DNA of 64,000 nt from Vibrio sp. CB1-14 (lineage in GTDB: Bacteria; Pseudomonadota; Gammaproteobacteria; Enterobacterales; Vibrionaceae), in contig NZ_CP115922.1 of NCBI RefSeq assembly GCF_040412085.2, forward strand, positions 177,016 through 241,015, given 5' to 3'. Below the pieces are notes generated by a model. It worked only from the letters and a program-made list of their open reading frames with translations, ran no database searches and was not told the DNA's origin. The position numbers were made by a program, and so were the translations under genes. Every line of letters starts with the position of its first letter. The first letter of the stretch is position 1. This document shows, piece after piece, positions 27,839 through 35,695 of this stretch.

Positions 27839-28892
27839 GGCTTTGTTGCGTAATTCGGACAGAAAACCAAACTGCCTGAAATTGGGTAATTCTTATACAA
27901 CATACTGAGTTTCAGGCATACCAAGCCCTGTAAGCTTGTTCAGTGCTTTAATCATGGCGTAGGTTTCACCTACCTGAGCATTGTAATTTCTCAGGCTTAA
28001 TCTACCTCCTAGCAACTGCTTCACACGATACATGGCTGTTTCTGAGAGTGAACGCTTGTTATAACCATACCGCTTTTTCCAGTTCTGGTTGGAGCCGTAG
28101 AGCTTTTGGCAACCTACCGATAAATTGCGAGGGTGTCCTTGTTCCCAGAAGGCAGCCCCTTCTCTTGGTGGGATAAGCGGAACAGCTCGCTTAATCCGTA
28201 TGGCATCATGGCAATTCCTTGTGTCGTAAGCACCATCTCCAGATATCTCGATGATTCGTCGACGTGTTTGCTTAAGCAAATTAGGAAGGACTTCTGCATC
28301 AGTGACATTAGATAAACTTAGTTCTGCTGCTATTATCTCGTGAGTGCTGGTATCGACTGCTAAATGCAGCTTTCTCCAGACTCTGCGCTTCCCGTCAGTA
28401 CCATGCTTCTTGACCTTCCATTCACCTTCTCCATAAACCTTGAGACCAGTAGCATCAATGGCCAGATGCTGTATCGTACCTCTGGTTTTAGTTTTAAATG
28501 AGACCTCAACTTCCTTGGCTCGACGGCTTATACAGGTGTAATGTGGACAAACAAGCGGAATGTTAGCCAGCTTAAATACTGAGTCTAGAAAACCTTGCAG
28601 CGCTCTCAATGGCATAGAGAAAACTCGTTTCACCATCAATGCGGTTGTAATGGCAAGATCGCTGAATTGACGAGGCCTGCCGCGCTTACTCTGTTTGCTT
28701 TGCTTCCACTCGCTTATGGCTTCTTCATCAATCCAGAAAGTGAGTGAACCACGATTGATTAGGGCTTTGTTGTACTGTTTCCAGTTCGTTGTTTTATAAC
28801 GAGGTTTTGGCATAAGGCTACGATGATTAACTGATGTAGACGATCAGATCGTAACTTCCTGATTTAGTTCCATCGAATTACGCAACAAAGCC
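27839..28892 (-). mobile_element. IS5-family (IS903-like) insertion sequence, copy 3
   Basis: The same 1,054-bp element in inverse orientation to copies 1 and 2. Left flank ACTAAGTCT and right flank CATTAGAGT do not match, but the right flank is the inverted twin of the base run right of copy 2. The outer flank of the target (28893-28901) together with copy 2's right side forms the original 9-bp duplication. Confidence 0.93.
27893..28813 (-). CDS. IS5-family DDE transposase, copy 3
   Basis: 306 residues, identical in translation to copies 1 and 2, with intact DDE residues. In combination with copy 2 it provides a pair of inverted 1-kb homologies able to flip the 6-kb segment between them. 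Confidence 0.92.
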   Translation of the reverse strand: MPKPRYKTTNWKQYNKALINRGSLTFWIDEEAISEWKQSKQSKRGRPRQFSDLAITTALMVKRVFSMPLRALQGFLDSVFKLANIPLVCPHYTCISRRAKEVEVSFKTKTRGTIQHLAIDATGLKVYGEGEWKVKKHGTDGKRRVWRKLHLAVDTSTHEIIAAELSLSNVTDAEVLPNLLKQTRRRIIEISGDGAYDTRNCHDAIRIKRAVPLIPPREGAAFWEQGHPRNLSVGCQKLYGSNQNWKKRYGYNKRSLSETAMYRVKQLLGGRLSLRNYNAQVGETYAMIKALNKLTGLGMPETQYVV

Positions 28893-29128
28893 CATTAGAG
28901 TCGATACTATCGAATTGCAGTAGTGTTGAAATGGTATTCTATCCACCAAATACAGATGTGAGTGTTAAGGTCGTACAGTTAGACCCTCTTGCTCTGTACG
29001 ATGAAAATGAGAATGGCAAAATTTCGTGTGCCGAAGCTCGCCTCCATGGTATCGCTCCTGTCCTTCGGGCGCACGCTGCATACAAGTTCATGAACGACGC
29101 GAATGATGATGGTGTTGTGTGTAATTAA
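28893..29128 (+). pseudogene. 3' end of the secreted HNH nuclease gene (Excalibur-like domain)
   Basis: The frame runs out of the IS end as LESILSNCSSVEMVFYPPNT and ends VCN. It contains an Excalibur-like calcium-binding region (ENENGKISCAEARLHGIAPV, then NDANDDGVVCN), with the two cysteines and the DxDxDG-like acidic loop. It completes the 5' half at 21833-22349 exactly. On its own it has no signal peptide; an internal ATG at 28931 is unlikely to be used. Confidence 0.85.
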
Positions 29129-29156
29129 CCTGCTTTCGAGCTGTTGCAATTGACGA

Positions 29157-29687
29157 TTAAGAGCATGGCGTCTGTCGGTACAATGAGGCTTTTATTTTAT
29201 GCGGATGTTCGAATCGACCATCGATAATCGCTTCTAGCCGGCTTAGCTTTTTAGACTTTACGATGTCGAAATGCTCAGCACCAACTATATTCTTCATTTC
29301 ATCGACTCTGACTGTAACGATAGCGACGGCACTCAGCACAGCATCATGATTCTCTTCTTGTTCGATATAGTAACTTACTGCTTCTGCAATAAATACAGCG
29401 CACGTTTGGGAAGTAAGCACAGCACAATGTGGTACGGTTAAGTTTTTAAATACGGGGGGCGTTTGCTTGATTTCGTTGTTTATTCGACAGGTTTCAAATA
29501 GTAGCTGCATTTGTTCCATCACGATGGAAACGTCAGCAAGCTCAGAAATAAATGCGTCTAAGGTCGACTTCTGCTGTATGTAATGCCGAGTGGTTTCTGC
29601 TATTAGTTCTCCGCATTCGCCCGTGGCTATGAGTACTTGTGACGTTTCGCCCCATTTATCCAGCGCTTTTTGATAGATTGATGTCAT
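29157..29687 (-). CDS. MazG-like nucleotide pyrophosphohydrolase
   Basis: About 176 residues from the ATG at 29687, which has GGGGAAAGG upstream; an earlier in-frame ATG at 29717 is less well placed. The N-terminal half shows the all-alpha NTP pyrophosphatase pattern: KALDKWGETSQVLIATGECGEL with ExxE, then ISELADVSIVMEQM with ExxD, which bind magnesium. The second half repeats a helical layout (AVFIAEAVSYYIEQEE) without the full motif. Such proteins hydrolyse (d)NTPs and are common on phages and plasmids. It is divergent from the transfer operon. Confidence 0.68.
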   Translation of the reverse strand: MTSIYQKALDKWGETSQVLIATGECGELIAETTRHYIQQKSTLDAFISELADVSIVMEQMQLLFETCRINNEIKQTPPVFKNLTVPHCAVLTSQTCAVFIAEAVSYYIEQEENHDAVLSAVAIVTVRVDEMKNIVGAEHFDIVKSKKLSRLEAIIDGRFEHPHKIKASLYRQTPCS

Positions 29688-29717
29688 ACCTTTCCCCAAC
29701 GTAGAAACCGCGTTCAA

Positions 29718-30044
29718 GACAAGTTCTACTTATTATTGGCTCTCGAAAAGAGTGTGCGTTAAGTGAAATAGTATTAGTGGTTCAAAAGTGAAAACGTTTT
29801 TGGGCAGCTTAATTGTACTAAATAAGGATTTTAGCCCGATTTGCATGCAATTTAGCACAAGCGATTTAATCAATAATTTACTCAGTTTTCTGTGAGAAAC
29901 TAATAATCAATGAACAATCAATAGATTAGAAAAAGTGTTGTCTCTTTTTAGTGATCACAAAAATTAGGGTGCTTAATAGAATTTGAAAGGGAGGAACTTA
30001 TCGATACTCGTTACGACTTCAACACACAACTAAAGGAATGTCGT
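29718..30044. promoter_or_regulatory. Upstream region of the transfer operon
   Basis: A 327-base AT-rich region between the MazG-like gene and the pilin gene. The position implies that it carries the main promoter of the transfer operon. I see several TTG...TAAT-like combinations but none that I can defend, and no long inverted repeat. AAAGGAA just before 30045 is the ribosome binding site. Confidence 0.4.
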
Positions 30045-30368
30045 ATGCTAGGTCAACTAAACTCCACTTTTAAATCTAACCTTTCTCAGTTGCGCTACGC
30101 TCTTGCCTTCGCATTACTTTGTGCCAGTTCACTTGTTATGGCTGGTTCAGGTGGTGATGCTTTCCAAGGCGTAATGGACGACTTGATTTCATTCGCCGAT
30201 GGTATTCCTGGCCAGATCGTTGCATTTCTTACGGTCGCCGGTGTGCTTATTTTCTCCATTGTACGTCCAAACCTTGTTGGTTTAGGGGCTAGTATCATCG
30301 TCATGGTCGTACTTGCACAGTTGAACACAATCATCACAACTATGCTTTCAGCAGGTTTGCCTGTTTAA
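30045..30368 (+). CDS. traA: F-type conjugative pilin, TraA-like
   Basis: A 107-residue prepilin with a long leader (residues 1-33, ending in LCASSLVMAG) and a mature part of two hydrophobic helices (GQIVAFLTVAGVLIFSIV and ASIIVMVVLAQLNTIITTML) joined by a short polar turn containing RPN. Length and layout match F-like TraA. It is the first transfer gene and is separated from TraL by a strong terminator, which would allow higher pilin expression than the downstream genes. Confidence 0.82.
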   Translation: MLGQLNSTFKSNLSQLRYALAFALLCASSLVMAGSGGDAFQGVMDDLISFADGIPGQIVAFLTVAGVLIFSIVRPNLVGLGASIIVMVVLAQLNTIITTMLSAGLPV

Positions 30369-30394
30369 TCACAATGCAATTACCCAACCAACTA

Positions 30395-30416
30395 GGCTCC
30401 GAAAGGAGCCTTTTTT
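30395..30416 (+). terminator. Rho-independent terminator after the pilin gene
   Basis: GGCTCC-GAAA-GGAGCC followed by six T, 27 bases after the TraA stop. A tetraloop of the stable GNRA type closes the stem. Confidence 0.85.
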
Positions 30417-30524
30417 ATGCTGCGACGAAAATAAAATACAACATCGAATAAAAAAGAAAGAAACGGACTTTTTTAACCGCTACATCGATTAGACTACGCG
30501 CGCATAATCAAAATGAGTGACTAT

Positions 30525-30626
30525 ATGAAAACTAACGACTCAAGTATTGCCATACAACCTGTTGCTTTGCATACAGGGAGCGATGGCTCTTACGTCAATA
30601 CGCTGCTTTTAAATGGAGTAAATTAG
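30525..30626 (+). CDS. Small ORF in the traA-traL spacer
   Basis: A 33-codon frame (MKTNDSSIAIQPVALHTGSD...) ending in TAG. Only a weak GAGTGA lies before the start. It may be a small protein or a leader peptide in a transcript that ends at the hairpin at 30723. I do not recognise it. Confidence 0.3.
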   Translation: MKTNDSSIAIQPVALHTGSDGSYVNTLLLNGVN

Positions 30627-30722
30627 CGAAGATACCTCGGTTCTCTTTGCTAATGCGAAGAGATGGCAACCTAGGTTCGCACTCTCTTGCTCTATCCATT
30701 TCACTTTCGATGTTGGCGTACA

Positions 30723-30748
30723 GCCTGCTTGTTTGAGCAGGCTTTTTT
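30723..30748 (+). terminator. Rho-independent terminator upstream of traL
   Basis: GCCTGCTT-GTTT-GAGCAGGC (one G-T pair) followed by six T. No annotated gene except a 33-codon frame lies between it and the pilin terminator, so a separate short transcript of 200-300 bases, possibly a regulatory RNA, probably ends here. Confidence 0.8.
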
Positions 30749-30889
30749 ATTGCCAGCTGCCAACGAACTGGCCTCAACAAATGAATGGTTAACTTTTTTA
30801 ACCTGCGTCAGATGGGTCGCTTAATTGCGAAATCATCACACGTCATTGTCTTTACTGGAAGCTAAGCGAAGTAATAGAGGCGTTTACTC

Positions 30890-31219
30890 ATGAGTAAAAT
30901 AGACGTAGACAAAGATGCAAAGCCCGCTCTACCAGAAACACACACCTATATTCCAACAGGTATCAATCAAAAATGGTCATTGATGTCGATTGAATCCGAC
31001 ACGCTTGGCATCATTCTCGGCGCTATCGCGATTGGTAACTACACACGAGACGTTCTCCCTTTCATGATTGCTGGGGTATTTATTGCAGCTGGGTATGCCT
31101 ACATCAAAGGCAAATATCCGAGAGGTCGACTTAAACATCTTCTTTGGTGGTACGGCTTAATAAACACCAAACAAACTCGCTCAAAACCCAATCCATACAA
31201 TCGCCGTTTCTACAAGTAG
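30890..31219 (+). CDS. traL: Mating-pair formation protein TraL
   Basis: A 109-residue inner-membrane protein. YIPTGINQKWSLMSIESDTL matches the TraL N-terminal pattern, followed by two hydrophobic helices (LGIILGAIAIGNYTRD region and FMIAGVFIAAGYAYIKG) and a basic tail. The length fits. TraL is a VirB3-like component of the F-type secretion channel. First gene of the run traL-E-K-B, with 10 or fewer bases between genes. Confidence 0.85.
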   Translation: MSKIDVDKDAKPALPETHTYIPTGINQKWSLMSIESDTLGIILGAIAIGNYTRDVLPFMIAGVFIAAGYAYIKGKYPRGRLKHLLWWYGLINTKQTRSKPNPYNRRFYK

Positions 31220-31229
31220 GGACTTGAAC

Positions 31230-31880
31230 ATGAATTTATTCAAGCGCAAAGAAAAAAATGAAACAGAAGCTATGTCACCTGGACAAGGAACTTGGACTGC
31301 CGCTATCAATCAAGCGAAGAAGTTGACCACAATGCTTATGATCAGTGTTCTCGCCAACTTGGTATTGGTCTTCTCACTTGTTTCCAAGCAGCCAGTGATG
31401 ACGGTGACCCCTCCAAACTTTGCAGAGGCATTCACACTAGTTGGTGAGAAAGCAGATGAGGCTTGGAAGCGAATGTGGGCGGTCGCTATTGCTGAACTGC
31501 TTGGTAACGCGAATGAGCGCTCTCTCGATACGGTACTTGATGCTTTTAAACCAATGCTTCGTGGTGATGATTATGAAGTGATGGCGTCTCAACTTGAAGC
31601 ACACGTCAAAGCTTTGTCGATTCGCAATCAATACCAAGAGTTCGACGTTGTCGATTCTTTCTTCGATGAGAAGTATGACAGGGTCATCATATACGGTCAG
31701 CGAAGTATTAAGAGCAAACGTGTTTCAGACGATGAGAGGCTAAACAGTCGCCCCATCAGATGGACATATGAGATAAGCATTCAAAACGCGTTTGGTACGC
31801 CGAAACTGATGCACATCAGCCAATACGAAGGTGCTCCGAAAATCGATAGAGCCCGCTTTTCAAGGGAGTCCACACAATGA
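31230..31880 (+). CDS. traE: Mating-pair formation protein TraE (VirB5/VirB8-like)
   Basis: 216 residues from the ATG at 31230 (an in-frame TTG two codons earlier is less likely). One membrane helix near residues 30-52 (TTMLMISVLANLVLVFSLV) and a periplasmic domain with the TraE pattern IIYGQRSIKSKRVSDDERL and a strand YEISIQNAFGTPKL. TraE is part of the inner-membrane platform of the F-type system. Its stop overlaps the traK start by 4 bases. Confidence 0.87.
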   Translation: MNLFKRKEKNETEAMSPGQGTWTAAINQAKKLTTMLMISVLANLVLVFSLVSKQPVMTVTPPNFAEAFTLVGEKADEAWKRMWAVAIAELLGNANERSLDTVLDAFKPMLRGDDYEVMASQLEAHVKALSIRNQYQEFDVVDSFFDEKYDRVIIYGQRSIKSKRVSDDERLNSRPIRWTYEISIQNAFGTPKLMHISQYEGAPKIDRARFSRESTQ

Positions 31881-33040
31881 AAAATCTAACAATGGCAATT
31901 GCTCTTCTACTAGTTGGAATAGGGATAACGCCAACCTATGCGCAGGTGGCAGACATCGTTCCAGTGGACAACAACAAGCAAGAATTGACAGAAGAACAGG
32001 TAGAGTCCGTCATGTCGCAAGTTGTTGACCAGCTACCTGTTGAAAAAAAGCAAAAGCTCATCAATTTAACGACAGAAAGTCAAAGAGATGATTTTGGACG
32101 CTCTGTCAGCACTGTAGGCGCAGAAAAAGCGGTGTCACTAACCCCTCAAAACTCTCGGCCAACTAACAATGTAGAGCCTATAAACAACGAAGCGCCGCCT
32201 AGGCCACTATCGTCTATGGAACGATTGCAGGCAAACATGATGAAGAAATATAAAGGTGTGCAGCGGTATAAAGTCAATGCCGGTGACAACATAACGCTAC
32301 CGGCTGCTAAGTACATTCTTAATCGGATTAAAGTCAATTTCTCCGAGATAGCAGTGCGCTCTAGCGATCCAAATGTAGTGCTTAAAGTTGAAGGTTCACA
32401 TGTCTATTTCTCTACTGAGTCAGATGCACCATTTGGACTCATAATGTTTGAAAAAGGGGTGCCAGATACACAAATCAATGTATCCATCGTGCCGCTCAAT
32501 GTGATGCCTGCCATGGTGGATATAAAAGTTCGTTTTAATTCGACCATGAAGTCTCAAATAGCCAAGGTTAAACGAGAGCGACAACATGACATACAAGAGC
32601 AAGAAGAGCGGATCAGAGATATGGAGTCAGAGCTCCTGCTACAGTCAGATCCGGACTTCCAAAGCAATGATTACGAAACTTCCATCGACTTGCTCGTGGC
32701 ACAAGTAGCAGGTAATGGGAGACCCAATGGGTTCGACTTAAGTGATAACATTCCAGACTCTGCTCGATACCCTTGCAGGTTTGACGCCTATGCGGTGACA
32801 AAGCAACGACTTATTTCTTCGAGGCGCATTGTTGATGTGGTGCTGGTAGAAAATAAAAATCGATACAACGTTGTTCTTGAAGAGAGCCAGTGTTGGATAG
32901 ATGACGATGTAATTTCTACAGGGATCCTAAATCGAACAACTTTAGCTCCCGGCGAGAAGACAGAAGTATACGTCGTACGAGACCGCTTGCATGAGACTCG
33001 AATGAAATCGAGAAGGCTGCGTCCTTCATTATTGGACTGA
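31877..33040 (+). CDS. traK: Secretin-like protein TraK (VirB9-like)
   Basis: 387 residues with a signal peptide (MKNLTMAIALLLVGIGITPTYA) and a long polar linker to about residue 130. The following beta-rich part has VNAGDNITLPAAKYILNRIK and NVMPAMVDIKVRF of the TraK type. It is longer than F TraK (242) and similar to versions on SXT/IncA-C-type elements. It forms the outer-membrane core with TraV and TraB. Confidence 0.87.
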   Translation: MKNLTMAIALLLVGIGITPTYAQVADIVPVDNNKQELTEEQVESVMSQVVDQLPVEKKQKLINLTTESQRDDFGRSVSTVGAEKAVSLTPQNSRPTNNVEPINNEAPPRPLSSMERLQANMMKKYKGVQRYKVNAGDNITLPAAKYILNRIKVNFSEIAVRSSDPNVVLKVEGSHVYFSTESDAPFGLIMFEKGVPDTQINVSIVPLNVMPAMVDIKVRFNSTMKSQIAKVKRERQHDIQEQEERIRDMESELLLQSDPDFQSNDYETSIDLLVAQVAGNGRPNGFDLSDNIPDSARYPCRFDAYAVTKQRLISSRRIVDVVLVENKNRYNVVLEESQCWIDDDVISTGILNRTTLAPGEKTEVYVVRDRLHETRMKSRRLRPSLLD

Positions 33041-33050
33041 GGGTAGAGCA

Positions 33051-34400
33051 ATGGATATTAAACAATATTGGGAAAACAGTACCGTACGTTTCGGTGTTGT
33101 ATTCGGTGCAATAGCAGTTGTAGCTTTGCTTGTTAGTCTATTTATTCGACCAGAAAAAATAGCGGATCAAATTGAAGCAAAGAAAAAAATTACACCCATT
33201 TACGCGCCAAATAACACAGGTGACTTGCTTGAGCGCCAAGAAATGGCGCAAGTTCAAGATGAGCTAACACGTATTGCGCTGGAAGATCAGCGCTCAAAAA
33301 TCAACAATAACAGCTACGAGTACGATGCACTATACAGTCAGTTGGAACGTATGGGGAAAAAAGTCGATAAGTTAGACAATGAGTTGACGCTTTGGAAAAC
33401 GGGTCAGAAAACACTTGAGCGAACCCCTTACCAACGAACTCAGGTTCCCAATAGCCGCCAAGTAACAGTGGATGCAAATGGGAATAGGGCAACCGTTGAG
33501 CCAAGCTCGGTACCAAGGCCTTCGTCAAGCACTAATCAACTTAACCAAAGTCTTCCGAATAGAGTCTCCGGTATACGAAGTGTCGATGAGGCGAACGATA
33601 CGATTTTACTTCAAAACGGACAGGTAAAAACCCTTGTGAAAGCAAACGAAATTATGACGCCTGAGAAAGCAGAATCCGAAGCTGAGCTACAAGCCTGGCG
33701 TGATAAGAAAGAAGCCGAGCTTTCAGAAGCACTAGCCAAACTAGAAGCTACACCTGAGAAAGTATCTTATAAGGTGCAACTGCCTACCACCAGCTTGATT
33801 ACCGGTGTGCTGTTATCTGGTATGGAGGCACCAACATCGGTAGGCTCAAAGCGCGAACCGCTTCCAGCTGCAGTGCGAATCAAACATGATGCACTACTGC
33901 CTAACAACTACCGAGTTGATTTACGTGATTGCCAAGCTTTGGTTTCAGCAGTGGGTTCTTTATCAGACCGCCGTGCTTATATGCGTATGGAATCTATTGT
34001 GTGTATTGATGAGCAGGGGCGTGTAGCCGAATCAAATGCGAAAGGCTATGCCACTGGTGCTGATGGTAAAGCCGGAATACCAGGTATGCTGGTGGCTCGA
34101 AACGGAGAAGTGTTAAAAGGTTCCATGTGGGCAGGTTTCTTTTCAGGTTTAGCGCAAGGCATTGCTCCTCAGCGTGTCGTCGGTATTGACGTTAATTCAG
34201 AAGGTGGCGGATTTCAAACTCCTGATCTTGGCTTTATCGGAGCGGCTGCAGGTTTAAGTGGAACAGCAACGGCGCTAGATAGGATTGCAGATTACTACGT
34301 GAAGATGCTGGAAGAGATCTGGCCAACCATCAACGTGGATGCATTCCAAGAGGTCACGTTTTTTCTTCAAGCACCACTCACTTTAACTTTCCAAGACTAA
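33051..34400 (+). CDS. traB: Channel core protein TraB (VirB10-like)
   Basis: 449 residues: one N-terminal membrane helix (FGVVFGAIAVVALLVSLFI, residues 14-32), a coiled coil (about 60-125), a proline- and Ser-rich linker and a VirB10-type C-terminal domain from about residue 245 (GVLLSGMEAPTSVGSKREPLP, RVDLRDCQALVSAVG..., LSDRRAYMRMESI). It spans from the inner to the outer membrane and couples energy to channel opening. The domain order is complete. Confidence 0.9.
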   Translation: MDIKQYWENSTVRFGVVFGAIAVVALLVSLFIRPEKIADQIEAKKKITPIYAPNNTGDLLERQEMAQVQDELTRIALEDQRSKINNNSYEYDALYSQLERMGKKVDKLDNELTLWKTGQKTLERTPYQRTQVPNSRQVTVDANGNRATVEPSSVPRPSSSTNQLNQSLPNRVSGIRSVDEANDTILLQNGQVKTLVKANEIMTPEKAESEAELQAWRDKKEAELSEALAKLEATPEKVSYKVQLPTTSLITGVLLSGMEAPTSVGSKREPLPAAVRIKHDALLPNNYRVDLRDCQALVSAVGSLSDRRAYMRMESIVCIDEQGRVAESNAKGYATGADGKAGIPGMLVARNGEVLKGSMWAGFFSGLAQGIAPQRVVGIDVNSEGGGFQTPDLGFIGAAAGLSGTATALDRIADYYVKMLEEIWPTINVDAFQEVTFFLQAPLTLTFQD

Positions 34401-34410
34401 GGGGGCGAGC

Positions 34411-34905
34411 ATGTCGGACAAGCAGCACTCTGTGAATGAGAATATGATAGATGTGATAGGTCCTCAACAAGACCTAGAGGAGATGATTGAAAGTGAAGAG
34501 ACAAAGGATAAGAAGTCTCGTATGGAAGGGGTGCTAAACACTGCTGCTTCTTCTGCCTCTTCACACAAAGGAACACGTATTCTAGTTATCTTGCTCGCAC
34601 TGCAGATGGTCATACTGGCCTTCATGGCAAATACAATTTGGTTTACTTCAGATGAAGCGCCTTTGAAGCACGAAGCCTCATCTCGATTGGTAGTTTACCC
34701 ATATCGACAAGTTCACGATGATTTGAGGGCACAGGGCTATTCTGCCGTTTCGATTGAGACCTACCATAAGAACATGATCACGATATTGAATCGTAAAGGT
34801 TATATCGTGCTGTCTGCAGGTGCAGTTGAAGGGGCGATACCAGCGGAATGGCAGGCTCCATTGATAAGTATCGATGAAATGAATGCGTTAGCTGACGGTC
34901 AATGA
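34411..34905 (+). CDS. Single-pass membrane protein of the transfer operon
   Basis: 164 residues: acidic cytoplasmic N-terminus, one helix (LVILLALQMVILAFMANTIWF, near residues 53-75) and a periplasmic domain that contains VSIETYHKNMITILNRKGYIVL. In position it matches accessory genes such as traP or trbI next to traB, but I cannot show homology. It is 10 bases after traB and is followed by a terminator, so it ends the operon. Confidence 0.7.
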   Translation: MSDKQHSVNENMIDVIGPQQDLEEMIESEETKDKKSRMEGVLNTAASSASSHKGTRILVILLALQMVILAFMANTIWFTSDEAPLKHEASSRLVVYPYRQVHDDLRAQGYSAVSIETYHKNMITILNRKGYIVLSAGAVEGAIPAEWQAPLISIDEMNALADGQ

Positions 34906-34950
34906 ATCTAGATCAAGGGTAGTTTTCGTTGAGATAACTACGGAGAACAG

Positions 34951-34983
34951 GGCTTGCATGGTAAGTGTCATGCAAGCCTTTTT
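34951..34983 (+). terminator. Terminator of the traL-traB operon
   Basis: GGCTTGCATG (34951-34960) pairs perfectly with CATGCAAGCC (34969-34978) across an 8-base loop and is followed by five T. It ends the rightward transfer operon before the leftward genes. Confidence 0.87.
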
Positions 34984-34998
34984 AATTGAGGATGTTGA

Positions 34999-35232
34999 TT
35001 AAAAGTTGCTGGCGTTTTCTTTTCTGTTCATAGGCTTATCAAGCCATTTTAGCGGCCATGCCTTAAGTATTTTGTTAATTCGCTCTTTTGCAAGAGAGCT
35101 GGCTATTCGTTGGTCTTTGATTTGAGACATTTCATCAAGCACAAAACGAAGCTCTTTATATAGGTTAATAATGAAATAGACCAGTTTAAGAGCAGCAATA
35201 ATACAAAGTAACACTATTAACGTTTCAATCAT
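34999..35232 (-). CDS. Small single-pass membrane protein
   Basis: 77 residues with a hydrophobic helix (LIVLLCIIAALKLVYFII) and a basic cytoplasmic tail ending AWPLKWLDKPMNRK. The design and the tail motif (W/M)PL(K/R)W(L/M)D match the protein at 26329-26523. Role unknown; it may be an exclusion or anchoring peptide, but nothing proves this. Confidence 0.55.
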   Translation of the reverse strand: MIETLIVLLCIIAALKLVYFIINLYKELRFVLDEMSQIKDQRIASSLAKERINKILKAWPLKWLDKPMNRKENASNF

Positions 35233-35542
35233 ACGCTATCCGCTTATTCTTATGATTACAAATAATCTTTTTAATCCAATGGTTTGACGTTTCTGTAAGT
35301 GCTAAAAGCACTTCTTATCATCACTCGATTAGTATAGGCTTTGAAGCGTACGGTTTTTAAGATTAAGCAACCCAAAATTTATATTTCTGAATTAACCCCA
35401 CATAATTAACGTTCTGTGCATGTTTGTTAGATTGATAACGTATTGATTGAAAGCGATTTAGCATAGTTCTAAACGTAAGTTCTCAATTTTGAGACTGGAT
35501 CAATTTAATCTTTAGCTATCTGTTAATGGCTTTCATTTTTTC
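35233..35542. other. Intergenic region, 310 bases
   Basis: AT-rich, no gene or RNA seen. It separates the small membrane-protein gene from the end of the recE-recT operon. Confidence 0.35.
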
Positions 35543-35695
35543 TTACTTCTCTGAAGGCTCTGTTTGCCTTGTACGATGACTAAATAGGGTCGCAATCGCC
35601 AAGGGGCTAGAAACATCTTTGCCTAGAAAGTTCTTTGGGTTTTGCTTAGTCAATTTCTTCAGTAAAGTTTTAAGCTGAGTGTCTTTACCATTCAT
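35543..35695 (-). CDS. 50-residue protein coupled to recT
   Basis: The ATG at 35695 overlaps the last codons of recT (its stop is at 35685), and the frame ends at TAA 35543. The 50-residue product MNGKDTQLKTLLKKLTKQN... is basic and helical. The 11-base overlap suggests translational coupling and a role beside RecT. I do not recognise it. Confidence 0.5.
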   Translation of the reverse strand: MNGKDTQLKTLLKKLTKQNPKNFLGKDVSSPLAIATLFSHRTRQTEPSEK

